This document shows positions 1-8,699 of a DNA stretch of 16,148 nt, piece after piece (the stretch's first letter is position 1; each line of letters opens with the position of its first letter). Under the pieces are notes generated by a model that did not search any database, was not told the origin of the DNA, and worked only from the letters and a program-made list of their open reading frames with translations. Both the position numbers and the translations under genes were made by a program. The stretch is from Acidithiobacillus sp. (lineage in GTDB: Bacteria > Pseudomonadota > Gammaproteobacteria > Acidithiobacillales > Acidithiobacillaceae). The stretch covers positions 1-16,148 of the forward strand of contig JAPTWR010000113.1 in the NCBI GenBank assembly GCA_028065135.1, written 5' to 3'.

Positions 1-1323
1 CAGCACGTCTCCGTTCCCGGGCATGTCATCGAAGAAGACACCTTTACCGAAGGCAAGGCTTTTGACGGCTCCTCCATCGCCGGCTGGAAGGGCATCAACG
101 AGTCCGACATGATTCTTCTGCCTGACTCGGATTCTGCGGTGCTCGACCCCTTTATGGATGAAACCACCCTTCTTCTCCGCTGTGACGTCATCGAGCCCGC
201 CACCGGTCAGGGCTATGAGCGCGATCCCCGCTCCGTGGCCAAGCGCGCCGAAATCTACCTGAAGAGCACCGGTATTGCCGACACGTCTTTCTTCGGTCCT
301 GAAAACGAATTCTTCGTGTTCGATTCCGTGACCTGGAATATCGATATGAGCGGTTGCGCCTACAAGGTGGACGCCGAAGAAGCCGCCTGGAATTCGGGCA
401 AGGAATATGAATCCGGCAATATGGGACATCGCCCCGGCGTGAAGGGGGGGTATTTTCCGGTTCCGCCGGTGGACTCCGCTCAGGACCTGCGCTCGGCCAT
501 GTGCCTGGCCATGGAAGAGATGGGCTTGAAAGTGGAAGTCCATCACCATGAGGTGGCCACGGCCGGGCAGCATGAAATCGGCGTCGGTTTCAATACGCTG
601 ACCCGCAAGGCGGACGAGGTGCAGATCCTCAAGTATGTCGTCCACAACGTGGCGGCGGCCTACGGCCAGACGGCCACCTTCATGCCCAAGCCCATCGTCG
701 GTGACAACGGCAGCGGCATGCACGTCCACCAGTCCCTCGGCAAGGACGGCAAGAACATCTTCGCGGGTGATCTGTACGGCGGATTGTCGGAAATCGCGCT
801 GTATTACATCGGCGGCATCATTAAACACGCCAAGGCGATCAATGCGCTAACCAACCCCAGTACCAACAGCTACAAGCGTCTGGTACCTCATTTCGAGGCC
901 CCGGTGCTACTCGCCTATTCCGCCAAGAACCGTTCGGCATCCATCCGCATTCCCTTCGTCAACAGCCCCAAGGCACGGCGCATCGAAGTGCGTTTCCCGG
1001 ACTCTACCGCCAACCCCTACCTGGCATTCTCTGCCATGCTGATGGCGGGCCTGGACGGTATCCAGAACAAAATCCATCCCGGCGATGCCATGGACAAGAA
1101 TCTTTACGACCTGCCCGCCGAGGAACAGGCCAACATCCCCGGTGTGGCCGCCTCTCTGGAAGAAGCCCTGCGTGCCCTGGAAGCCGACCATGACTTCCTC
1201 ATGAAGGGTGGTGTGTTCTCCGAGAGCTGGCTGGAAGGTTATCTGGATGTGAAATGGGCCGAGGTGCAGGCCTTGCGCATGACCACCCATCCGGTGGAGT
1301 TCCAGATGTACTACAGCCTCTGA
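1..1323 (+). CDS. glnA: Glutamine synthetase type I (5' end missing)
   Basis: This enzyme makes glutamine from glutamate, ammonia and ATP in the cytoplasm and is the entry point of nitrogen assimilation. The frame is open from base 1, and the residues before the first in-frame ATG (109) are still typical family sequence ([17 protein letters not shown]), so the gene starts upstream and roughly 30 N-terminal residues are missing compared with the E. coli enzyme. Visible signatures include the catalytic-core motifs NEFFVFD, the histidine/ATP motif [13 protein letters not shown], the [17 protein letters not shown] loop and [20 protein letters not shown]. The adenylylation-site context NLYDLPAEE is present with Tyr at 1105-1107, so the enzyme is probably controlled by GlnE-type adenylylation (known for this class, inferred here). 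The stop codon is followed by a strong terminator, so glnA ends its transcription unit. Confidence 0.97.
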   Translation, partial: QHVSVPGHVIEEDTFTEGKAFDGSSIAGWKGINESDMILLPDSDSAVLDPFMDETTLLLRCDVIEPATGQGYERDPRSVAKRAEIYLKSTGIADTSFFGPENEFFVFDSVTWNIDMSGCAYKVDAEEAAWNSGKEYESGNMGHRPGVKGGYFPVPPVDSAQDLRSAMCLAMEEMGLKVEVHHHEVATAGQHEIGVGFNTLTRKADEVQILKYVVHNVAAAYGQTATFMPKPIVGDNGSGMHVHQSLGKDGKNIFAGDLYGGLSEIALYYIGGIIKHAKAINALTNPSTNSYKRLVPHFEAPVLLAYSAKNRSASIRIPFVNSPKARRIEVRFPDSTANPYLAFSAMLMAGLDGIQNKIHPGDAMDKNLYDLPAEEQANIPGVAASLEEALRALEADHDFLMKGGVFSESWLEGYLDVKWAEVQALRMTTHPVEFQMYYSL

Positions 1324-1367
1324 GGCCGGGTACTCCCTGCCGCTGCGGTCCTTTCCCCGGCGCCATC

Positions 1368-1395
1368 AGCCCCGTGTTGTATACGGGGCTTTTTT
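1368..1395 (+). terminator. Intrinsic terminator of glnA
   Basis: A perfect 8-bp stem, AGCCCCGT (1368-1375) pairing with ACGGGGCT (1383-1390), encloses a 7-base loop and runs directly into a T tract (1390-1395). It lies 45 bases past the glnA stop, which is the standard layout of a rho-independent terminator. Confidence 0.9.
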
Positions 1396-1424
1396 GTGGC
1401 CGCCACCTTGACAATACGGGGCTT
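1381..1424. repeat. 11-bp direct repeat spanning terminator arm and promoter spacer
   Basis: ATACGGGGCTT occurs at 1381-1391 (descending arm of the glnA terminator) and again at 1414-1424, inside the spacer of the putative promoter of the next gene. The left terminator arm could in principle pair with either copy. Confidence 0.75.
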
Positions 1425-1438
1425 GGCGACCATATACG
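1408..1438 (+). promoter_or_regulatory. Candidate sigma70 promoter for the DUF4124 gene
   Basis: A perfect -35 box TTGACA (1408-1413) is followed by an AT-rich segment CATATACG (1431-1438). The best -10 reading is TATACG at 1433-1438 (4 of 6 consensus bases) with a 19-base spacer, or CATATA at 17 bases. It sits just after the glnA terminator and 30-60 bases before the start of the next gene, where a promoter is needed. Confidence 0.5.
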
Positions 1439-1469
1439 GAAATGCCGCGCCGGTCAGGAGAACAGGCTG

Positions 1470-2039
1470 ATGAAGTACAGGAAATCCCCTTTTACGTCTG
1501 GTAAAGGTGAATCAAAGCGTGCAGCAATGGCGGGAGCGTGTATTTTCCTGTCGGCCTTTCTGATCAGCACTTCCGTGGATGCATCAACCATTTATCGCTG
1601 GGTGGGCGGCGGTGGCGTAGTCAGCTACGGTGAAGCTCCGCCACCGGGTGCCAAAGGCGTCGAACAGATTTCCGGGGCGCCACAGGCTTCGGTCAGTACG
1701 CCGATGCCTGGGTCGGGGGTCGCCGGCGCCACATCGACGCCGGAACCACCCGTGCCCGCGCCAGCCGCCCGGCCTGCGGCCAACCCCGCATTGAAGCGCC
1801 TGCAGGGGGAATTGCTCGCGGCGCGGCTGACCCTGATCCAGGCGACAAAAAACTATGAGCAGGGCAAGGCCATCCGCACCGGAAACGAGCGTAATTATGC
1901 GCGTTACCTGGAGCGGGTAAACGGCCTGAAACAGGTGATGGATGCGGCACGGTTGCGGGTATTGTTGCTGCAGCGGCAGATTCAGCAGGTGCAGAATGAA
2001 AACCCGGCACCGGCGGTGTCAGCGCGCGCGGCGCATTAG
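1470..2039 (+). CDS. Exported DUF4124-domain protein
   Basis: The start is ATG 1470, preceded by AGGAG (1456-1460) at 9 bases; longer readings of this frame run back through the terminator and into glnA and are rejected. The 189-residue product begins with a basic N-terminus, a hydrophobic stretch and an Ala-X-Ala-like end (about residues 18-38, TSVDA then STIYRW), read as a signal peptide. A DUF4124-like motif follows ([20 protein letters not shown]); known DUF4124 proteins have a charged turn where this one has four glycines. A Pro/Ala-rich linker (about residues 70-105) leads to a charged helical C-terminus (about 108-180) with coiled-coil character. It is probably periplasmic, and its function is unknown. 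It lies alone between the glnA terminator and surE, so it may be monocistronic. Confidence 0.8.
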   Translation: MKYRKSPFTSGKGESKRAAMAGACIFLSAFLISTSVDASTIYRWVGGGGVVSYGEAPPPGAKGVEQISGAPQASVSTPMPGSGVAGATSTPEPPVPAPAARPAANPALKRLQGELLAARLTLIQATKNYEQGKAIRTGNERNYARYLERVNGLKQVMDAARLRVLLLQRQIQQVQNENPAPAVSARAAH

Positions 2040-2068
2040 TCTGCGGGGAGCGGTGCGTGCCCGGAGGA

Positions 2069-2098
2069 TGGACCCGGGGGCGCTTCGTAGCTTACTAT
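2069..2098 (+). promoter_or_regulatory. Weak candidate promoter for surE-pcm-rpoS
   Basis: TGGACC (2069-2074, 4/6 of the -35 consensus) and TACTAT (2093-2098, 4/6 of -10) are spaced by 18 bases, about 40 bases before the surE start. The -10 region overlaps an imperfect hairpin (about 2092-2112). This is only a consensus match in a GC-rich region. Confidence 0.3.
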
Positions 2099-2137
2099 GG
2101 ACGCCAAAGTAGTCACTGCCTGCCTTTTGGAGACCTG

Positions 2138-2890
2138 ATGCCGCGTTTCTTGATCAGTAACGACGATGGTTATCTGGCACCGGGACTGGCGGCACTTGCT
2201 GAAGCGATAAAGCCTTTGGGCGATCTGGAAGTACTGGCGCCGGAGCAGGACCGGAGCGGCGCCAGCAACTCCCTCACCCTGGACCGGCCTCTGCGGATGC
2301 GCACCGGGCTCAACGGCTTTCATTATCTGATCGGCGGTACGCCTACCGACTGCGTTCACCTCGCGGTCACCGGGATTTTCGCGGAAACACCGGATATGGT
2401 AATCTCGGGTATCAACCGGGGAGCCAACATGGGGGACGATGTGCTCTACTCCGGCACCGTGGCTGCCGCCACCGAGGGGCGTTTCCTGGGGTTGCCCGCC
2501 ATGGCGGTTTCCCTCGCCGGGCGCGATTGCACCCACTTTTCGACTGCGGCGCGGGTCGCCGCCAAACTGGTGACCGGGGTGCTGAGTCACGCGCTGCCTG
2601 CCGATACCATCCTCAACGTGAACGTGCCGGATTTGCCCTACGATGAAATCCGCGGATTTGAAGTGACCCGTCTGGGGCGTCGCCACAAGAGCGACATGGT
2701 GATACCGGCGGCGGATCCCCGCGGCGATCCCGTTTACTGGATTGGCCCTTCCGGGCGGGAAGCAGACGCCGGTCCCGGTACCGACTTTGACGCGGTGCGT
2801 CGCGGTTATGTTTCCATCACCCCGCTGGATCTGGATATGACCCGCTACAATTTTCTGGAGGGTTTGAGTCAATGGCTGCTTCGTTGCTAG
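2138..2890 (+). CDS. surE: 5'/3'-nucleotidase SurE
   Basis: SurE is a metal-dependent phosphatase acting on nucleoside monophosphates (and often short polyphosphate), induced in stationary phase in many proteobacteria. ATG 2138 is chosen because it has GGAGA just upstream and gives the canonical N-terminus [12 protein letters not shown]; an earlier in-frame start only adds non-family residues. At 250 residues it has the normal length. Metal ligands align with those known in E. coli SurE: D9, D10, S40 ([10 protein letters not shown]) and N93 ([19 protein letters not shown]). The gene ends 19 bases inside pcm, which implies translational coupling. The surE-pcm-rpoS neighbourhood is the classical one. 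Confidence 0.96.
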   Translation: MPRFLISNDDGYLAPGLAALAEAIKPLGDLEVLAPEQDRSGASNSLTLDRPLRMRTGLNGFHYLIGGTPTDCVHLAVTGIFAETPDMVISGINRGANMGDDVLYSGTVAAATEGRFLGLPAMAVSLAGRDCTHFSTAARVAAKLVTGVLSHALPADTILNVNVPDLPYDEIRGFEVTRLGRRHKSDMVIPAADPRGDPVYWIGPSGREADAGPGTDFDAVRRGYVSITPLDLDMTRYNFLEGLSQWLLRC

Positions 2891-3597
2891 CCCTGAGTCC
2901 TGAAGTCGGCATGATTTCCCCGCGCACGCGGGGAAGAATGGTGCTCCGTCTGCGCGCGGAAGGCATCCGTGATGAGCGGGTGCTGGACGCGATGAACCGG
3001 GTTCCGCGTCATCGCTTTGTCGCCCAGGCGCTGGCGGGGCGGGCCTATGAGCCGGTATCGCTGCCCATCGGTTACGGACAGACCATCTCCCAGCCCTGGA
3101 TGGTGGCGCGGATGATGGAAGCGATTCTGGAGGAGCGGGAGGTGCCCAGGCGGGTGCTGGAGATCGGTACAGGGTCCGCTTACCAGACCGCCGTGCTGGC
3201 GGAGCTAGGGGCGGAGGTCTTCAGTATCGAGCGTATCGGCCCGCTGCAGGAAAGGGCGACCGCGTTGCTGGGCAGGCTGGGCTATCGCCAGGTGCACCTG
3301 CAGCACGGCGATGGCAGCGGCGGCTGGCCGGAAAAAGCCCCCTTTGACGCAATGGTCATTACCGCTGCCGTGCCCTGCGCACTGGCGCCCCTTTACCGCC
3401 AGTTGCGCCCCGGAGGCAGTCTGGTAATGCCGGTGGAGGAGGAGGGGAGGCAGCATTTGCAGGTCAGTCATTGGGATGGCAACACTGCGCGAGTGATTGT
3501 CCTGGGCAGTTGCCATTTTGTCCCCTTGCTAGCGGGTACCGTTTCTGTGGCCTCAGGAGAATGTGTGGATGATAAACGCGATTGGAGACGAGGATGA
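2872..3597 (+). CDS. pcm: Protein-L-isoaspartate O-methyltransferase
   Basis: Pcm repairs isoaspartyl damage in ageing proteins using S-adenosylmethionine. ATG 2872 is favoured over ATG 2911 because GGAGG lies at 2857-2861 with a 10-base spacer. The catalytic loop [15 protein letters not shown] (about residues 68-82) and the SAM-binding motif [18 protein letters not shown] (about 95-112) are clear, followed by the [11 protein letters not shown] strand. At 241 residues it is somewhat longer than the roughly 210-220 usual for the family. Family-like sequence reaches about FVPLL, and the last 18 or so residues form a polar tail whose coding sequence also carries the rpoS ribosome-binding site and start. 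It overlaps surE by 19 bases and rpoS by 29. Confidence 0.95.
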   Translation: MAASLLALSPEVGMISPRTRGRMVLRLRAEGIRDERVLDAMNRVPRHRFVAQALAGRAYEPVSLPIGYGQTISQPWMVARMMEAILEEREVPRRVLEIGTGSAYQTAVLAELGAEVFSIERIGPLQERATALLGRLGYRQVHLQHGDGSGGWPEKAPFDAMVITAAVPCALAPLYRQLRPGGSLVMPVEEEGRQHLQVSHWDGNTARVIVLGSCHFVPLLAGTVSVASGECVDDKRDWRRG

Positions 3598-4522
3598 GGA
3601 CGGGGGGGTTCCCGATGCACCCCCGATCTCGGAACAGGACGAGGATGCCCCGGAAAAGATCGATGGAGCGGAGGATTTCGGCGAGGCGCCCGACTGGGAT
3701 GCCACCCGCTGTTATCTTCGGGAGATCGGACACCGCCCGCTGCTGACAGCGGAGCAGGAAGTGACCCTGGGGCGCCTGGTGCAGGCTGGTGATCAGGCCG
3801 CGCGCTGCACCATGATAGAGAGCAATCTCCGCCTGGTAGTAAAGGTGGCGCGACACTACCTCAACCGGGGCTTGCCACTTCTGGACCTGATCGAAGAGGG
3901 CAACCTCGGGCTGATCCGAGCGGTGGAGAAATTTGATCCGGAGCGCGGCTTTCGCTTCTCTACCTATGCGACCTGGTGGATTCGTCAGAATATCGAGCGG
4001 GCGCTGATGAATCAGACCCGCACCATCCGTCTGCCCATTCACGTGATGAAGGAACTCAGCGCGGTGCTGCGCGCCAGCCGCTGCCTCGCACAAACACTGC
4101 AGCGGGACCCGACGCCGGAAGAGGTGGCGGAAGCTTTGGATCGCTCCGTCGACGCGGTTCGCGATTGCCTGGAAATGGATGGCCGGGTGACGAGCCTGGA
4201 TATGCCCTATGGCAAGGGGTCGGATCGTTCCCTGGCCGATCTGGTGGCAGACACCAACGCGCCAGGCGTGGAACAGCGGCTGGAGAACCAGAATCTTTCC
4301 CGGCAGGTGCACCAGTGGATTGCGACCATGACCGAAAAACATCGCCTCGTGCTGCTCTGGCGCTTCGGTCTGGACGGTACGGACGGGGCGACGTTGGAAG
4401 AGGTGGGCTCCCGCCTCGGCATCACCCGGGAGCGGGTGCGCCAGATTCAGGTGGAGGCGCTGCTGGTGTTGCGCCATCGCATCGAAGCCGAAGGGTTGGC
4501 ACCCGAGAGTCTGTTCGGTTGA
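3569..4522 (+). CDS. rpoS: RNA polymerase sigma factor RpoS
   Basis: This is the general-stress/stationary-phase sigma factor, which directs RNA polymerase to stress promoters. ATG 3569 is preferred: AGGAG (3555-3559) is 9 bases upstream, whereas GTG 3563 would leave only 3 bases. The 317-residue protein has an acidic N-terminus (residues 8-45), region 1.2 (DATRCYLREIG, about 44-54), region 2 with SNLRLVVKVARHYLNRG and the -10-recognition segment FRFSTYATWWIRQNIERAL (about 128-146), region 3 (about 160-235), and region 4 with the helix-turn-helix LEEVGSRLGITRERVRQIQ (about 276-294). The SLFG end is RpoS-like. No nlpD lies between pcm and rpoS, and the start is buried in the end of pcm, so rpoS is probably translationally coupled to pcm, although an internal promoter within pcm cannot be excluded. 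Confidence 0.93.
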   Translation: MINAIGDEDEDGGVPDAPPISEQDEDAPEKIDGAEDFGEAPDWDATRCYLREIGHRPLLTAEQEVTLGRLVQAGDQAARCTMIESNLRLVVKVARHYLNRGLPLLDLIEEGNLGLIRAVEKFDPERGFRFSTYATWWIRQNIERALMNQTRTIRLPIHVMKELSAVLRASRCLAQTLQRDPTPEEVAEALDRSVDAVRDCLEMDGRVTSLDMPYGKGSDRSLADLVADTNAPGVEQRLENQNLSRQVHQWIATMTEKHRLVLLWRFGLDGTDGATLEEVGSRLGITRERVRQIQVEALLVLRHRIEAEGLAPESLFG

Positions 4523-4544
4523 TGCCAGGCCGATTCCGCAGATT

Positions 4545-4919
4545 TCAGGCCAGGGGTGGCAACAGCGCAGCGATGACCAGGCGATCTTCGGCCAGCAGGA
4601 TGTTGTAGGTGCGGCAGGCGGCGCTGGTGTCCATCACCTCCACCGCCAGTCCGGCGGCGCGCAGGGCGCGCAGCAACTCCAGCGGAAAATGCTGATGCTT
4701 GCCGGTGCCCAGCAGCATGATATCGGGCCGGCGTGTCACGACCTCGCCAAAGTGCGAGAACTCAAGGGCGTCGGCATGTTCCGGGCCCCAGGGACTGTGC
4801 AGCCACTCGGCGCCGACCAGCAGCCCCTGTCCGTAATTTTCGCCGCGAATGACGATGCCCTGCGGCCCGTAGGCATGGATGACATTGCGATGGGTGTCGC
4901 GTTGCAGATGTAATTTCAT
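4545..4919 (-). CDS. Mth938-like domain protein (DUF498)
   Basis: This is a 124-residue cytoplasmic protein of the Mth938/Xcc1710-like family, whose biochemical role in bacteria is not established. The start is taken as the ATG at 4919-4917 (MKLHLQRD), preceded on the minus strand by a GGGGAAG ribosome-binding site; the longer reading would extend through the divergent promoter. Family hallmarks are GENYGQGLLVGAEWL, then DIMLLGTGKHQHFP (about residues 68-81) and VEVMDTSAACRTYNILLAE (about 93-111). The gene converges on rpoS with only 22 bases between the stops and no obvious terminator hairpin, and it diverges from alaC. Confidence 0.88.
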   Translation of the reverse strand: MKLHLQRDTHRNVIHAYGPQGIVIRGENYGQGLLVGAEWLHSPWGPEHADALEFSHFGEVVTRRPDIMLLGTGKHQHFPLELLRALRAAGLAVEVMDTSAACRTYNILLAEDRLVIAALLPPLA

Positions 4920-4940
4920 GAGATTCTTCCCCTGCGCGGA

Positions 4941-4969
4941 TTGACAGGCCCGCGTCGCCTCTCTATTGT
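4941..4969 (+). promoter_or_regulatory. Sigma70-type promoter of the alaC-hom-thrC operon
   Basis: A perfect -35 TTGACA (4941-4946), a 17-base spacer and the -10 TATTGT (4964-4969, 4/6) lie in the divergent intergenic region. The predicted transcript would start near 4976, upstream of ATG 5014, which also argues against the earlier TTG start at 4966. Confidence 0.7.
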
Positions 4970-5013
4970 TCATCGGTTTCGGCATTCGCTACAACCCTGA
5001 AGGCCCACGCCAC

Positions 5014-6195
5014 ATGAACAGTGATTTTGAACGTATCCGTCGTCTGCCCCCCTACGTGTTCAACATCGTTACGGACCTCAAGAATCAGGCCCGCAAGCGG
5101 GGCGAGGATATCATCGACTTTGGTATGGGGAACCCCGACCAGCCCACGCCGCAATACATCGTCGATAAGCTCTGTGAAACGGCACAACGGGGTGACACCC
5201 ATCGCTACAGCGTGTCGCGGGGCATTCCCCGCCTGCGCCGCGCCATTACGACCTGGTATGAGCGCCGTTACGGTGTGCAGCTCGATCCCGAGTCCGAGGC
5301 CATCGTCACCATCGGGTCCAAGGAGGGCATCGCCCACCTGGCACTGGCGACCATGGGTCCCGGCGATACGGTGCTGGTGCCCAGCCCGACTTATCCCATC
5401 CATCCCTACGGTTTCGTGATAGCGGGCGCCGATGTGCGCCATGTACCGATGCTACCGGGGGTGGATTTTTTCGAAGAGCTGGAAAAAGCGGTCAGGGCGG
5501 CGTGGCCGAAGCCGAAGATGCTGGTGATCAACTTCCCCCACAATCCGACGGCGGCGGTCGTGGATCTGGACTTTTTCGCGCGGATCGTGGCATTTGCCAA
5601 GGAGCACCGGATCTGGGTGGTGCATGATCTGGCCTATGCGGATATCGTCTTTGATGGCTATACAGCGCCGAGCTTTCTGCAGGTGCCAGGGGCCAAGGAC
5701 GTGGGCGTCGAATTCTTCACCCTTTCCAAGAGCTACAACATGCCCGGCTGGCGGGTGGGCTTTGCGGTGGGAAACCCGAAACTGGTGGGCGCCCTGGCGC
5801 GGATGAAGAGTTATCTGGATTACGGCACCTTTACCCCGATTCAGGTGGCAGCCATCACCGCGCTGGAAGGGCCGCAGGACTGTGTCGAAGAGATCCGCCT
5901 GATGTACGAGCAGCGCCGCGACGTGCTCTGCGAGGGGCTGGACGCCGCGGGCTGGGCAGTCGACAAGCCCAAGGCGACCATGTTCGTCTGGGCGCGGATT
6001 CCTGAATCGCTGCGCAGGATGGGCTCGCTGGAATTCTCCAAGCTGGTGCTGGAGCGGGCCAGAGTGGCGGTAAGCCCGGGGATCGGTTTCGGTGACCTGG
6101 GCGACGAATATGTGCGTTTCGGGTTGGTGGAGAATGAGCACCGCACCCGCCAGGCCATCCGCGGCATTAAACACATGTTTCGTGAGGATCTGTAA
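5014..6195 (+). CDS. alaC: Class I aminotransferase, AlaC type
   Basis: This is a PLP-dependent aminotransferase of the AlaC/YfdZ group, which makes alanine from pyruvate with glutamate as amino donor. The start is ATG 5014, with GAAGG at 4999-5003. The 393-residue product has [14 protein letters not shown] near the N-terminus, the phosphate/cofactor segments [15 protein letters not shown] and [13 protein letters not shown], the YAD motif ([12 protein letters not shown]), and the Schiff-base lysine K239 in [20 protein letters not shown]. The C-terminal arginine region is [19 protein letters not shown]. The stop overlaps the hom start by one base (TAATG). AlaC-type genes are often found directly before hom in proteobacteria, which supports this over a generic aspartate aminotransferase. 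Exact substrate preference is inferred. Confidence 0.9.
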   Translation: MNSDFERIRRLPPYVFNIVTDLKNQARKRGEDIIDFGMGNPDQPTPQYIVDKLCETAQRGDTHRYSVSRGIPRLRRAITTWYERRYGVQLDPESEAIVTIGSKEGIAHLALATMGPGDTVLVPSPTYPIHPYGFVIAGADVRHVPMLPGVDFFEELEKAVRAAWPKPKMLVINFPHNPTAAVVDLDFFARIVAFAKEHRIWVVHDLAYADIVFDGYTAPSFLQVPGAKDVGVEFFTLSKSYNMPGWRVGFAVGNPKLVGALARMKSYLDYGTFTPIQVAAITALEGPQDCVEEIRLMYEQRRDVLCEGLDAAGWAVDKPKATMFVWARIPESLRRMGSLEFSKLVLERARVAVSPGIGFGDLGDEYVRFGLVENEHRTRQAIRGIKHMFREDL

Positions 6196-7517
6196 TGGCG
6201 GAGGATTTGGCTCCGGTACGGATCGGTATTCTCGGCATGGGCACTGTCGGCCAGGGGACGGTGCGGGTGCTGGAGCGCAATGCGGAAGAAATCACCCGTC
6301 GGGTCGGGCGGGAGCTACGGGTGGTCCATGCGGCGGTGCGTAATCCGGCGCGTCTGGAAGGATTGGGGCTGGATGCGCGGATCAGCAGCGATCCCTGGGC
6401 GGTGGTGCGCGATCCCGAGGTGGACGTGGTCGTCGAGGTGATGGGTGGGCAGGAGCCTGCCCTGAGCCTGCTGATGGCCGCTATCGCGGCGGGTAAACAT
6501 GTGGTGACCGCCAACAAGGCACTGCTGGCCGAGCATGGCAACGAGATTTTCGCGGCGGCGCAGGCGCAGGGGGTGATGGTCGCCTTCGAGGCGGCGGTGG
6601 CGGGTGCCATTCCCATCATCAAGGCGATCCGCGAGGGGCTGGCGGGCAACCGGATTCAGTGGCTGGCGGGCATTATCAACGGCACCAGCAACTATATCCT
6701 CTCCCAGATGTTCCGCGAGGGCTGGGACTTTCAGCAGGCCCTGGCTGAAGCGCAGCGCCTGGGTTATGCCGAGGCCGATCCGGGGCTGGATGTGGATGGC
6801 GGCGATGCCGCGCACAAGATTACCTTGATGGCGTCCATTGCTTTCGGTATTCCGGTGGATTTCGCCCATTGCCATGTGGAAGGCATCCGTGCGCTGGAAC
6901 GGACGGATGTGGTCTATGCCGCCGAGCTGGGCTATCGCATCAAGTTGCTGGGTATTGCGCGGCGCCGCGCGGATGGCGTCGAGTTGCGGGTCCATCCGAC
7001 CCTGATTCCCCATAGCCACCTGCTGGCCAATGTGGAGGGACCCTTCAACGCGATTCTGGTGGAGAGCGATGCGGCGGGGCAGAGCCTTTATTATGGACGT
7101 GGTGCGGGCGGCGATCCCACGGCCAGCGCCGTGGTGGCGGACCTGGTGGATGTGGCGCGGACCATGACCGCCGATCCCAGCAACCGGGTGCCCCATCTCG
7201 CCTTTCAGCCCGATGCCATGAGTGCCTTGCCGCTGCTGCCCATGGCCGAGGTGGAGAGCGCTTACTATCTGCGCATCCACGCCCATAACCGTGCCGGTGT
7301 GCTGGCACAGGTGGCGACGATGCTGGCGGAATATGAGATTTCCATCGAAGCGCTGGTGCAGAAAGAGACGCCGGAGGCAGACAGCGTACCCATCGTCCTG
7401 TTGCTCCACCGCTGCCGGGAAGGCGACCTGGAGCAGGCAATCGCGCGCATGGAAGCCCTGCCAGTGGTCGTTCAGCCCGTGCTGCGCCTGCGTGTCGAGA
7501 GTTTGGCGGAAGGGTGA
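6195..7517 (+). CDS. hom: Homoserine dehydrogenase
   Basis: This enzyme reduces aspartate semialdehyde to homoserine with NAD(P)H, at the branch to threonine and methionine. It is monofunctional (no aspartokinase domain), 440 residues and of normal length. A Rossmann motif is at the N-terminus (RIGILGMGTVGQGTVRVL, about residues 9-26), then VTANKALLAEHG, the family signature LAGIINGTSNYILSQM and GYAEADPGLDVDGGDAAHK with the conserved lysine K208. A C-terminal ACT domain (about 355-430; YYLRIHAHNRAGVLAQVATM) suggests allosteric feedback, typically by threonine. It is coupled to alaC by a one-base overlap and followed by thrC after 51 bases. Confidence 0.96.
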   Translation: MAEDLAPVRIGILGMGTVGQGTVRVLERNAEEITRRVGRELRVVHAAVRNPARLEGLGLDARISSDPWAVVRDPEVDVVVEVMGGQEPALSLLMAAIAAGKHVVTANKALLAEHGNEIFAAAQAQGVMVAFEAAVAGAIPIIKAIREGLAGNRIQWLAGIINGTSNYILSQMFREGWDFQQALAEAQRLGYAEADPGLDVDGGDAAHKITLMASIAFGIPVDFAHCHVEGIRALERTDVVYAAELGYRIKLLGIARRRADGVELRVHPTLIPHSHLLANVEGPFNAILVESDAAGQSLYYGRGAGGDPTASAVVADLVDVARTMTADPSNRVPHLAFQPDAMSALPLLPMAEVESAYYLRIHAHNRAGVLAQVATMLAEYEISIEALVQKETPEADSVPIVLLLHRCREGDLEQAIARMEALPVVVQPVLRLRVESLAEG

Positions 7518-7568
7518 TCCGTCCGCCGCACGGAATTTTGGCATTTCATCTCAAATCAGGATAACTTC

Positions 7569-8699
7569 ATGTCCCGTTATACCGGCATTATCGACCATTA
7601 CCGCGCCTTCCTGCCCCTGGCTCCCGAAACCCCGGCGGTGAGCCTGGGTGAGGGCAATACGCCACTGATCGAGTGTATCAACCTGCCCCGCCAGCTTGGC
7701 CTCGATCTCCGCCTTTTCCTCAAATTTGAGGGCCTGAATCCCACCGGCTCCTTCAAGGACCGTGGTATGGCCATGGCGGTGACCAAGGCCAAGGAAGACG
7801 GCAGCGAGATGGTGATCTGCGCCTCCACCGGCAACACTTCGGCGGCAGCGGCGGCCTACGCGGCGCGGGCGGGAATGCGCGCCTTCGTGGTGATCCCGGA
7901 AGGCAAGATTGCCCTCGGCAAGCTCTCTCAGGCGATGATGCATGGTGCCATGGTGTTGCAGATTCGCGGCAACTTCGATGCGGGCATGCAGATCGTCCAG
8001 GAAGTGGCGGCCAATGCGCCGATTACCCTGGTGAATTCGGTTAACCCTTACCGCTTGCAGGGTCAGAAGACGGCGGCCTTCGAGATTATCGAAGCATTGG
8101 GTGAAGCGCCCGATTATCACGCCCTGCCCGTGGGGAATGCCGGCAACATCACCGCCCACTGGATGGGCTATTGTGAAGCCACCGATGGACGGACCGACAA
8201 GTCCCAGCCCTTGACCGCCTCTTGCAAGTTCTGTAACGGCACCTGTAGCTACGGTCACGGTAAGGCCGGAAAACGACCAAAGATGCTGGGTTTTCAGGCG
8301 GCAGGCAGTGCCCCCTTCATCGTCGGCCACTACGTGAAGGACCCCGAGACCATCGCCACGGCCATCCGTATCGGCCACCCCATGTCCTGGGATCAGGCGC
8401 ATCGGGTGCAGGCGGAAAGCGGCGGCTGGTTTGGCAGTCATAGCGATGCCGAGATTCTGGAAGCGCAGCGCTGGCTGGCGCAATATGAGGGCGTTTTCTG
8501 CGAACCGGCCTCGGCGACTTCGGTGGCGGGGGTGGTTGCTGAGGCCCGCGCCGGAAAAATTGAAGCCGGTGCGACGGTAGTCTGTACTCTCACCGGGCAT
8601 GGCCTGAAAGATCCCGATACCGCCATCGCTCAGGGTGGCGAAGTGCTCACCGTGGATGCCAGTCTGGAGGCGGTGCAGCGCGCCATCCTGGATCGCTGA
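7569..8699 (+). CDS. thrC: Threonine synthase with Cys-rich insert
   Basis: This PLP enzyme converts O-phosphohomoserine to threonine, the last step of the pathway begun by hom. ATG 7569 follows AGGA with a 7-base gap. PLP lysine K63 lies in LNPTGSFKDRGMAMA; the cofactor phosphate loop is VGNAGNITAHW, and TGHGLKDPD near the C-terminus is typical. The protein has 376 residues, longer than the roughly 350 usual for this short class. The excess falls right after GNITAHWMGY, where an in-frame insert of about 25 residues carries C202, C219, C222, C226 and H230 (CKFCNGTCSYGH). The flanks (KRPKMLGFQAAGSAPFI) resume normal family sequence, so this is an insertion and not a frame error. Its stop overlaps the next start by one base (TGATG). 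Confidence 0.94.
   Translation: MSRYTGIIDHYRAFLPLAPETPAVSLGEGNTPLIECINLPRQLGLDLRLFLKFEGLNPTGSFKDRGMAMAVTKAKEDGSEMVICASTGNTSAAAAAYAARAGMRAFVVIPEGKIALGKLSQAMMHGAMVLQIRGNFDAGMQIVQEVAANAPITLVNSVNPYRLQGQKTAAFEIIEALGEAPDYHALPVGNAGNITAHWMGYCEATDGRTDKSQPLTASCKFCNGTCSYGHGKAGKRPKMLGFQAAGSAPFIVGHYVKDPETIATAIRIGHPMSWDQAHRVQAESGGWFGSHSDAEILEAQRWLAQYEGVFCEPASATSVAGVVAEARAGKIEAGATVVCTLTGHGLKDPDTAIAQGGEVLTVDASLEAVQRAILDR

Noticed and set aside
4966..5013. Earlier TTG start for alaC adding 16 residues
   Set aside because: It lies within the predicted -10 box and upstream of the likely transcription start; the family N-terminus and a ribosome-binding site fit ATG 5014.
7518..7540. Small hairpin TCCGT/ACGGA followed by ATTTT between hom and thrC, as a terminator or attenuator
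   Set aside because: There are only 5 base pairs and a short T run, and thrC is the next pathway gene; there is no leader peptide rich in Thr/Ile codons. At most it is a weak processing site.
8199..8280. ThrC insert as a frameshift or assembly artefact
   Set aside because: The frame is continuous, both flanks are normal ThrC sequence in the same frame, and the insert is compositionally ordinary coding sequence.
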